Assembly (NCBI GenBank): GCA_902773455.1
Contig: CACYEW010000139.1
Location: 1 to 8,697 of the forward strand
Length of the DNA stretch: 8,697 bases
Origin: an uncultured Ruminococcus sp.
Lineage (GTDB): Bacteria; Bacillota; Clostridia; Oscillospirales; CAG-272
Reading direction: 5' to 3'
In this document: piece after piece, positions 1 to 5,604 of the stretch
Layout: every line of letters begins with the position of its first letter
Position numbering within the stretch: position 1 is the first letter of the stretch
Position numbers and translations under genes: made by a program
The notes under the pieces: generated by a model
What the model was told of the DNA's origin: nothing
Seen by the model: the letters and a program-made list of their open reading frames with translations, nothing else
The model's database searches: none

Positions 1-976
1 TCTTGAACTCGGTCTTGTTTTCTATCGTCGTCTCGTTGTGCTGGAGCATCATGTTTTCGATCTTCAGCGTGAGAAACTCGCCGTATCTCTGGCAGAAATC
101 AAGTATCTGACCGGGCGTCATCGTGTGTATGTGCACCTTGACGATCGATCCGTCGACGAACGCGACGACCGATTCGCCTATCGCTTCGAGCTTGGCTTTG
201 AAATCGTTTATATCGAAATTCGCTATGTCGGTCTTTTTGTTCTGAAGTCTGATGAGCACCTCGGTGCAGTAGCCGAATTCCAGCTCCGTATCCTCGGTGA
301 AGGTATCGATATCTATCGGCTTCGCCGCTTTGTCGACCGCTTTGCCCGCCGACGTGAACGAAACGCCGTCAAGACCGTTTTTCATACCCTCGGCAATGTA
401 TACGAGACCCGCTCCGCCGCTGTCGACGACTCCCGCCTCGCGCAGAACGTCGAGCAGATCGGGCGTACGCTCGAGAGAACGGCGAAGCTCGGCTATCAGA
501 TCGTCGAAATACGTGTCGAGATCGCTTTCGCCTCCGACTCTGCCGCCCGCGAAATCGACCGCGTCGCGGAAAACCGTCAGTATCGTGCCCTCGACGGGGT
601 TCGATACGGCGTTATACGCTTCTTTCGAACCCTGACGGAAAGCTTCCGCCACGGCTTGAAGATCAGCCGTTTCGGCGCCGTCGAAGCCGCTTGCTATGCC
701 TGCGAATATTCTCGACAGTATAACGCCGGAATTGCCTCTCGCGCCGAGGAGCATCCCCTTCGCCATGCGTGAAGCCGCCGCTCCGAGAGCCGCTTTTCCG
801 CCGGAAGCGGAGGAAGCTCCGGAATCTATGGTGAGATACATATTGTCGCCCGTGTCGCCGTCAGGTATCGGGAATACGTTCAGATCGTTTACCGCTTCTC
901 TGAAAGCGTAGAGGTTTGCGGCGCCGGCTTTGACCATTTCTTCGAATAAAGCGCCGTCGAGGATTTGCTTGCCCAT
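1..976 (-). CDS. fakA: FakA, fatty acid kinase ATP-binding subunit (DAK2/DhaL-type), C-terminus beyond window
   Basis: FakA is the cytoplasmic kinase that phosphorylates fatty acids presented by a DegV-family FakB partner, feeding acyl-phosphate into phospholipid synthesis. The visible 325 codons start at ATG 976 with the Shine-Dalgarno AAGGAAGG nine bases upstream. Residues 33-46 read NVFPIPDGDTGDNM, the Mg-ATP-binding signature of DhaL-like kinases (Asp39 and Asp41 in PDGDTG). Residues 78-88 read GARGNSGVILS, a second family motif. Further on are VVDSGGAGLVYIAEGM, then FGYCTEVLI and VKVHIHTMTPGQIL, typical of the FakA middle domain and absent from stand-alone DhaL, so I prefer FakA over a dihydroxyacetone kinase subunit. 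FakA is usually about 550 residues, so roughly the last 40 percent lies off the left edge. In many Bacillota fakA follows an Asp23/YloU gene; here the preceding gene is a DUF6088 protein 22 bp away, and no promoter is visible in that gap, so cotranscription is likely. Confidence 0.93.
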   Translation of the reverse strand, partial: MGKQILDGALFEEMVKAGAANLYAFREAVNDLNVFPIPDGDTGDNMYLTIDSGASSASGGKAALGAAASRMAKGMLLGARGNSGVILSRIFAGIASGFDGAETADLQAVAEAFRQGSKEAYNAVSNPVEGTILTVFRDAVDFAGGRVGGESDLDTYFDDLIAELRRSLERTPDLLDVLREAGVVDSGGAGLVYIAEGMKNGLDGVSFTSAGKAVDKAAKPIDIDTFTEDTELEFGYCTEVLIRLQNKKTDIANFDINDFKAKLEAIGESVVAFVDGSIVKVHIHTMTPGQILDFCQRYGEFLTLKIENMMLQHNETTIENKTEFK

Positions 977-998
977 GCTGAAAAACCTTCCTTATAGA

Positions 999-1580
999 TT
1001 ATGAAAACATTTTTATGACCGCGTCGGCTATCCAGTCCGTAGTGTCGTGTATCTCTTCGAGAACTATCGCCTCGGCGTCTTCAAAATACGACCTGATCGT
1101 TTTCAGAAGCTCTTCGGAAACGTTTTTCTTTCCGTACGCTTTGAGCACCTGAACGAGCATCGCAGACGAATCCGAAAGCGCGTCCATGAACCGGCTGACG
1201 GTGTTGTTGAATTCTATTTTGTAATTTCCGTACGAATATCTGCGGTAGGTCCCGTTTGTAACGTAAGTCCATTTTTTCGGTCTGTCGGATTCGAGACCGA
1301 GAATATACAGCGCAGTCTTGCCGCAGGGCATTATGCGCCAGTCCTTGCTCCGCGCTATCGCGTGAGCGACCTTGTCGGGCGAGGGGTGGGATCCGTTGTC
1401 GGGCAGCCAGAAAACGCCCTGCATCAGGTGGCAGAGGAGCCCCGCGTCGCACAGACGGCACAGCGATTTCGACGCCGTCGACTGACTCGCTATGTCGGCA
1501 AAATCAGAAGGAACGAAAACGCTTCCCGGCAGAGAAGAATATATTCTTTTTTTAATTTTCTTATGAATGCTGTTTTCCAT
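999..1580 (-). CDS. DUF6088 / AbiEi-like antitoxin-family protein (winged-helix N-terminus)
   Basis: A 193-residue protein resembling the DUF6088 family, which is related to AbiEi, the antitoxin and autorepressor of type IV (AbiE) toxin-antitoxin systems. The first 60 or so residues look like a winged helix-turn-helix: KKRIYSSLPGSVFVPSDF, then a recognition-helix-like stretch, then LLCHLMQGVFWLP. The body carries WRIMPCGKTALYILGL, PKKWTYVTNGTYRRY and IEFNN, the characteristic core of the family. The frame stays open upstream to a TTG at 1652, but that codon lies upstream of the -35 box of a perfect promoter (1611-1639), and ATG 1580 has GAGGTG ten bases before it, so I take 1580. No AbiEii-type nucleotidyltransferase toxin is next to it: downstream is fakA (22-bp gap) and upstream the divergent pckG. 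It may be an orphan antitoxin or a domesticated DNA-binding regulator. Family call fairly sure; function unknown. Confidence 0.8.
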   Translation of the reverse strand: MENSIHKKIKKRIYSSLPGSVFVPSDFADIASQSTASKSLCRLCDAGLLCHLMQGVFWLPDNGSHPSPDKVAHAIARSKDWRIMPCGKTALYILGLESDRPKKWTYVTNGTYRRYSYGNYKIEFNNTVSRFMDALSDSSAMLVQVLKAYGKKNVSEELLKTIRSYFEDAEAIVLEEIHDTTDWIADAVIKMFS

Positions 1581-1610
1581 TAAACCGATACACCTCGCAG
1601 TCCTTTTCAA

Positions 1611-1639
1611 ATTATACACGTTTTTGGACAGAATGTCAA
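1611..1639 (-). promoter_or_regulatory. Consensus sigma-A promoter for the DUF6088-fakA transcript
   Basis: On the minus strand TTGACA (1639-1634) is followed after exactly 17 bp by TATAAT (1616-1611), a perfect match to both housekeeping boxes. Transcription would begin near 1604, giving a leader of about 24 nt that contains the GAGGTG ribosome binding site of the gene starting at 1580. It rules out the upstream TTG at 1652 as the start on this transcript. Confidence 0.85.
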
Positions 1640-1644
1640 CATCT

Positions 1645-1692
1645 ATTTGCAATAATAAATGAACAAATCGAAAATATTCAGGGGGTAATATT
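1645..1692. promoter_or_regulatory. Candidate operator DNA between the divergent promoters
   Basis: Between the two -35 boxes (1639 and 1716) there are 76 AT-rich bases with an inverted repeat ATTTG (1645-1649) / CAAAT (1664-1668) and two copies of the palindrome AATATT (1673-1678 and 1687-1692), 14 bp apart. This placement suits a regulator acting on either divergent promoter, possibly the neighbouring winged-helix protein acting on itself as AbiEi does. AT-rich DNA gives such short matches by chance, so this is only a suggestion. Confidence 0.25.
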
Positions 1693-1715
1693 AACGGTTT
1701 TGTGAGATTTTAATG

Positions 1716-1745
1716 TTGAAAAATAATACGTTTTGGTTATATAAT
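1716..1745 (+). promoter_or_regulatory. Sigma-A promoter for pckG
   Basis: TTGAAA (1716-1721) and TATAAT (1740-1745) are separated by 18 bp: five of six and six of six consensus bases. Transcription would start near 1752, leaving a leader of about 54 nt before the pckG ATG at 1806. In-frame codons upstream of 1806 overlap this promoter and are unlikely to be translated. Confidence 0.75.
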
Positions 1746-1805
1746 ATAGTGAGGCAATTTCGGAAACTGATTTTGCCAGAAGCGGACAGAAAAGAGGTAA
1801 CTGCG

Positions 1806-3602
1806 ATGAAATTCGAAAATAAACCGCTCACGAACAACGAATACGTTCTTAACTGGATCGAAGAATGCGCCGCGCTTACGAACCCCGACAGGATCGTGTG
1901 GATCGACGGTTCGGAAAAACAGATCGACGAGCTCCGCGCCGAGGCGTGCAAAACGGGCGAGATGATAAAACTCAATCAGGAGCTTCTGCCGGACTGCTAC
2001 CTGCACAGGACCGCGGTCAACGACGTCGCGAGAGTAGAGGCGAGAACGTTCATATGTACGAAGAAGAAAGAAGACGCCGGCAATATCAACAACTGGATAG
2101 CGCCGAGAGAGTGCTATAAAACTCTGAAAAAGCTCTACAAAAATTCCATGGTCGGCAAAACGATGTACGTCATCCCGTACGCGATGGGACAGCTCGGATC
2201 CGAATTCGCCAAATACGGCGTCGAGCTCACCGACTCGATATACGTCGTGCTCAACATGGTCATAATGACGAGAGCCGGCGAGGCGGTCGGCAAATATCTC
2301 GACGAGTCGTTCATCAAAGGTCTTCACGCGACCGGAACGCTCGATCCCGATAACCGCTACATCTGCCATTTCCCCGAAGACAAAACGATATGGAGCGTAA
2401 ACTCCGCTTACGGCGGCAACGTTCTGCTCGGCAAAAAGTGCTTTGCTCTGCGTATCGCGTCCTTCCTCGGAAAAACCGAAGGCTGGATGGCCGAGCATAT
2501 GCTCATACTCGGTCTGCAGTCGCCCGACGGCGAGATAAAATACGTGGGCGCGGCTTTCCCGTCTGCCTGCGGAAAAACGAATCTCGCGATGCTCGTTCCG
2601 CCGGAATATTACAGGAAAAAAGGTTATAAGGTCTGGTGCGTGGGCGACGATATCGCGTGGCTCCGCGTCGGCTCCGACGGCAGGCTCTGGGCGATCAACC
2701 CCGAAAACGGCTTCTTCGGCGTGGCTCCCGGCACTAACGAAAAATCGAACCCGAACGCTCTCGCCGCAACGAGATCCGGCACCATCTTTACAAACGTATG
2801 TCACGATCTCGATACCAATACGGTATGGTGGGAAGGCCTGAACGACCGTCCGCCGAAGCACGCGATCAACTGGAAGGGCGAACCGTGGGATTACAGAAAG
2901 TACGATAAAGCCGATAAGATCAACACCTCCGGCGCACATCCGAACTCGAGATTCACCGCTCCGGCGAAGAACTGCCCCTGCGTATCCGATAAATTCGACG
3001 ATCCCGCCGGCGTACCGCTCTCGGCGATCATATTCGGCGGCAGACGCGCCAAGACCGCTCCGCTCGTATATCAGTCGTTCTCCTGGCAGCACGGCACGTT
3101 CGTAGGCTCCATAATGGCATCCGAAACGACCGCCGCGGCAGCCGGCGCCATAGGCGTTGTACGCCGCGACCCGATGGCCATGAGGCCCTTCGTCGGCTAT
3201 GATATGGGCGATTACTGGAAGCACTGGCTCGACATGGGCAAAAAGATACCGAACCCGCCGAAGATATTCCACGTCAACTGGTTCCGTACCGACGACGAGG
3301 GCAATTTCATCTGGCCCGGCTTCGGTGACAACATGAGAGTGCTCAAATGGATACTCGACCGCTGCGACGGCAAGGTCGGCGCGAAGAGGACCGCGATCGG
3401 CTACGTTCCGAAGGTCACCGATATCAACCTCGAAGGACTCAAACTCAAGAGAAAAACGCTCAAAGAACTGCTTTCGATCGATACGGAATCGTGGAAAGCC
3501 GATATAGCGAATATTAAGGAATTCTACGCTCTCGTAGGCAAGAGAGTGCCGAAGAGACTCTATAAGGAACTCGAAAAGCTCGAACAGAGACTGGATAAAT
3601 AA
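1806..3602 (+). CDS. pckG: Phosphoenolpyruvate carboxykinase (GTP-dependent)
   Basis: Cytoplasmic enzyme interconverting oxaloacetate + GTP with PEP + CO2 + GDP; it serves gluconeogenesis or, in many anaerobes, may run as CO2-fixing anaplerosis. ATG 1806 has AGAGGT seven bases upstream and gives 598 residues, the usual length for GTP-type enzymes. The nucleotide P-loop reads FPSACGKTN at residues 251-259, including the reactive cysteine (Cys255) typical of the GTP class and Lys257. The second metal/phosphate motif CVGDDIAW has Asp281 and Asp282. FGGRRAKTAP at 410-419 carries the PEP/phosphate-contacting arginines. NWFRTDDEG at 491-499 followed by WPGFGDN (503-509) matches the guanine-binding region. 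These motifs separate it from the unrelated ATP-type PckA. No key residue seems missing. It is transcribed from its own promoter, divergent from the DUF6088-fakA pair, and followed by a 188-bp repeat-bearing spacer. Confidence 0.97.
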   Translation: MKFENKPLTNNEYVLNWIEECAALTNPDRIVWIDGSEKQIDELRAEACKTGEMIKLNQELLPDCYLHRTAVNDVARVEARTFICTKKKEDAGNINNWIAPRECYKTLKKLYKNSMVGKTMYVIPYAMGQLGSEFAKYGVELTDSIYVVLNMVIMTRAGEAVGKYLDESFIKGLHATGTLDPDNRYICHFPEDKTIWSVNSAYGGNVLLGKKCFALRIASFLGKTEGWMAEHMLILGLQSPDGEIKYVGAAFPSACGKTNLAMLVPPEYYRKKGYKVWCVGDDIAWLRVGSDGRLWAINPENGFFGVAPGTNEKSNPNALAATRSGTIFTNVCHDLDTNTVWWEGLNDRPPKHAINWKGEPWDYRKYDKADKINTSGAHPNSRFTAPAKNCPCVSDKFDDPAGVPLSAIIFGGRRAKTAPLVYQSFSWQHGTFVGSIMASETTAAAAGAIGVVRRDPMAMRPFVGYDMGDYWKHWLDMGKKIPNPPKIFHVNWFRTDDEGNFIWPGFGDNMRVLKWILDRCDGKVGAKRTAIGYVPKVTDINLEGLKLKRKTLKELLSIDTESWKADIANIKEFYALVGKRVPKRLYKELEKLEQRLDK

Positions 3603-3613
3603 ACCGGAATCGA

Positions 3614-3657
3614 ATGCCGCCTGCGCGGCTTCCCTGCGGCATCAGCCGCCCTTGGGG
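3614..3657. repeat. GC-rich inverted repeat plus the dispersed 13-mer GCCGCCCTTGGGG
   Basis: Just behind the pckG stop, ATGCCGC (3614-3620) is complementary to GCGGCAT (3636-3642) across a 15-nt loop. No T-run follows, so it is a poor intrinsic terminator. Next to it, 3645-3657 reads GCCGCCCTTGGGG, which recurs exactly at 8397-8409 in the other large intergenic region. In both places the 13-mer lies shortly downstream of GCGGCTT, so the two stretches look like diverged copies of one GC-rich intergenic repeat. Confidence 0.5.
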
Positions 3658-3683
3658 AGCGCGGCGAGCTGACGCGAGTTAAG

Positions 3684-3710
3684 AGTGAATAGTGAATAGT
3701 GAATAGTGAA
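3684..3710. repeat. Heptamer tandem repeat (AGTGAAT, 3.9 copies)
   Basis: Three perfect copies of AGTGAAT followed by a partial AGTGAA occupy 27 bp. The period of seven is not a multiple of three and each unit carries a TGA, so the array puts a stop codon in all three plus-strand frames. The minus strand of the array reads without stops. Likely a microsatellite in a non-coding spacer. Confidence 0.9.
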
Positions 3711-3713
3711 GGT

Positions 3714-3727
3714 GTCGCTTACGCGAC
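3714..3727. repeat. Short hairpin with GTAA loop (minus-strand sense), followed by a T-rich tract
   Basis: GTCGC (3714-3718) and GCGAC (3723-3727) pair across a 4-nt loop. Read on the minus strand the loop is GTAA closed by GC pairs, the same design as the hairpins behind mutS. On the plus strand the hairpin is followed by TTTCTTT (3728-3734), so it might be a weak terminator for pckG, though a 5-bp stem is short for that. A second tiny palindrome, GCGC-ACTCA-GCGC, lies at 3760-3772. Confidence 0.5.
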
Positions 3728-3790
3728 TTTCTTTGCCGGTTTATCAATGATACGACAAAGCGCACTCAGCGCGTTATACAGGTAAAAACG

Positions 3791-5206
3791 ATGACGAAGA
3801 TCATAAGCAAAGAAGAGCTTGAATATCAGAAAAAATACGCTGAGAAGGTCAGGCTTATACTGAACGGACTGTCAAGCGAACGGGGCGAAGCGCTCCGTTT
3901 CTCTGTCGTGACGTACGGCTGCCAGCAGAACGAGGCGGACAGCGAACGTCTTGCCGGTATGCTTTCTGACATGGGTTACGAAAAGACGGACGACGTCAAA
4001 GAAGCCGACCTGATCCTCGTCAATACCTGCGCGGTAAGAGAGCACGCCGAGGTGCGCGCTCTTTCGGTCACGGGACAGTATAAGCATCTTAAAGAGAAAA
4101 AACCGTCGCTTATGATCGGCGTTTGCGGCTGTATGGTCTCGCAGGAGCACCGGCTCGACGATATAAAGTTCAAATATCCGTACGTCGATTTCGCGTTCGG
4201 CACCTCGTATCTCTGGCAGCTGCCGTCGATAATATACGCGCGGCTGACGAAAAAGAAACGCCTGTTTATGCTCGACGCGGAAGACGAGGGCAATATAGCC
4301 GAAGATCTGCCCGTTATGCGCGAATGCAGTTACCGCGCGTGGCTTTCGGTGATGTACGGCTGCAACAACTACTGCACCTACTGCGTCGTTCCGCACGTGC
4401 GCGGAAGAGAACGGAGCAGAACGAAAGAGGATATCATAAAAGAGGCGAAAGAGCTTATCGCCGACGGCGTGAAGGATATAACGCTTCTCGGCCAGAACGT
4501 CAATTCATACGGAAAAACGCTTTACCCCGACTACGGGTTCGCCGAGCTTTTGTCCGATATAAACGCGATCGACGGCGATTTTACTCTGCGCTTCATGACC
4601 TCTCACCCGAAGGACGCGACGAAAAAGCTGATAGATACGATGGCGAGGTGCGAAAAATGCGCTCCGCAGCTGCATCTTCCGCTTCAATCCGGCTCCGACA
4701 GGATACTGAAACGGATGAACAGAAGGTATACGCTCGAATCGTACAAGGAGCTGGTCTCCTACGCGAGAGAGAAGATACCCGGCGTCGTGCTCACCTCCGA
4801 TATAATCGTCGGTTTCCCGGGTGAGACGGAAGAGGATTTCGATCTGACGATGCAGGCGCTTTCCGATATAAAATACGATATGGTCTATTCGTTCATCTAT
4901 TCGAAGCGCAAAAACACTCCGGCGGCGGAATACGAAGATCAGGTGCCGGACGATATCAAAGGCGAGAGATTCAGACGGATGCTCGATCTGCAGAACGGCA
5001 TAGGGCAGAAAATAAACGAAACGTATCTGAATAAGACCGTAAGAGTTCTCTGCGACGGGATAAGCAAGACAGACGCGGATATGCTTGCCGGCAGGACCGA
5101 CGGCGGCAAAAACGTCTGCTTCAGCGGAAAAGCAGAAGAGGGCGAATACGTAAACGTGAAAATAACCGAGGCGCGGCCTTTCGTGCTTATCGGAGAAATA
5201 ATGTGA
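3791..5206 (+). CDS. miaB: MiaB, tRNA-2-methylthio-N6-dimethylallyladenosine synthase
   Basis: Radical-SAM methylthiotransferase that converts i6A37 to ms2i6A37 in tRNAs reading UNN codons, using two [4Fe-4S] clusters. The 471 residues show the three family domains in order. The N-terminal MTTase domain holds Cys44 in TYGCQQNE, Cys80 in LVNTCAVREHAE, and Cys114 in GVCGCM (auxiliary cluster ligands). The radical SAM core has CNNYCTYC at 191-198 (Cys191, 195, 198), followed by VVPHVRGRERSR. A TRAM RNA-binding domain covers roughly 412-471. TYGCQQN with NTCAVRE separates MiaB from the MtaB and RimO paralogues. The start at 3791 has only a weak AGGT ribosome binding site, but the roughly 40-residue extension before TYGCQQN is usual in clostridial MiaB. 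It heads a tight operon with the ricA-like gene (9-bp gap) and mutS. I found no convincing promoter in the 188-bp spacer before it. Confidence 0.96.
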   Translation: MTKIISKEELEYQKKYAEKVRLILNGLSSERGEALRFSVVTYGCQQNEADSERLAGMLSDMGYEKTDDVKEADLILVNTCAVREHAEVRALSVTGQYKHLKEKKPSLMIGVCGCMVSQEHRLDDIKFKYPYVDFAFGTSYLWQLPSIIYARLTKKKRLFMLDAEDEGNIAEDLPVMRECSYRAWLSVMYGCNNYCTYCVVPHVRGRERSRTKEDIIKEAKELIADGVKDITLLGQNVNSYGKTLYPDYGFAELLSDINAIDGDFTLRFMTSHPKDATKKLIDTMARCEKCAPQLHLPLQSGSDRILKRMNRRYTLESYKELVSYAREKIPGVVLTSDIIVGFPGETEEDFDLTMQALSDIKYDMVYSFIYSKRKNTPAAEYEDQVPDDIKGERFRRMLDLQNGIGQKINETYLNKTVRVLCDGISKTDADMLAGRTDGGKNVCFSGKAEEGEYVNVKITEARPFVLIGEIM

Positions 5207-5215
5207 GGATAAAAA

Positions 5216-5587
5216 ATGGATAAGATAATCGAAAAAGCAGCCGAACTCGGCGAGCTGATCAAAGAGACCGAGGAAATGAAAAGACTTACCGCCGCGACGG
5301 AAAAATACGAATCCGACGCGGAATTTCTGCAGTCGATAGAAAAGTACAACGCTTTCGCCGCCGGTATGAGAGCCCATAAGGACGATAAGGAAGTATACGC
5401 AAAGCTCGAGGAAGAGCTCGGCGCTCTCTACGACGGGATAATGGATCACCCGATAATGAAAGAATACGCGGAAGCCAAAGCCGAAGCGGACGAGCTTATG
5501 GAGAAGGTCTACGGCGAGATCACGTTCAGGATCACGGGCAAACGTCCGTGCAATCATCATTGCGACGGCTGCGACGGGTGTCACTGA
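5216..5587 (+). CDS. YlbF/YmcA family protein (RicA-like) with C-terminal Cys cluster
   Basis: A 123-residue, mostly helical and highly charged protein of the YlbF/YmcA family (coiled-coil-prone, about residues 1-105). In Bacillus subtilis RicA (YmcA), RicF (YlbF) and RicT (YaaT) form a complex that carries [4Fe-4S] clusters and assists RNase Y in mRNA maturation. The tail reads CNHHCDGCDGCH, with Cys112, 116, 119 and 122 plus His114, 115 and 123, a plausible iron-sulfur or metal site. B. subtilis has the same order miaB (ymcB), ymcA, then cotE and mutS, so position argues for the RicA role, but sequence alone does not separate YmcA from YlbF, so I leave the symbol empty. Its Shine-Dalgarno GAGG (5205-5208) overlaps the miaB stop TGA (5204-5206), which suggests translational coupling. 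It ends 17 bp before mutS. Confidence 0.85.
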   Translation: MDKIIEKAAELGELIKETEEMKRLTAATEKYESDAEFLQSIEKYNAFAAGMRAHKDDKEVYAKLEEELGALYDGIMDHPIMKEYAEAKAEADELMEKVYGEITFRITGKRPCNHHCDGCDGCH

Positions 5588-5604
5588 TAACGGAGGTATG
5601 ACCC

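Noticed and set aside
38..772. 244-codon plus-strand open frame antisense to fakA
   Set aside because: The minus strand carries clear FakA motifs through this stretch; the plus translation matches nothing I know.
1700..1717. Rex-type redox operator before pckG (TTGTGA at 1700-1705)
   Set aside because: Only the left half-site fits; the right half does not match TCACAA.
1737..3272. 511-codon minus-strand open frame antisense to pckG
   Set aside because: It lies entirely over a clear GTP-PEPCK gene; its translation is Arg/Val/Tyr-rich with no recognisable motif. Long antisense frames arise from the codon bias of GC-rich genes.
3614..3642. Intrinsic terminator of pckG
   Set aside because: A 7-bp stem with a 15-nt loop and no following T-run. 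The 3714-3734 hairpin is a slightly better candidate but still weak.
3733..3779. Promoter for the miaB operon (TTGCCG 3733-3738, TTATAC 3774-3779)
   Set aside because: The boxes are 35 bp apart, and neither has an acceptable partner at 16-18 bp.
4505..5584. 359-codon minus-strand open frame over miaB and the ricA-like gene
   Set aside because: Shadow of two well-supported genes; hydrophobic/Phe-rich composition reflects antisense of charged codons, with no family motif.
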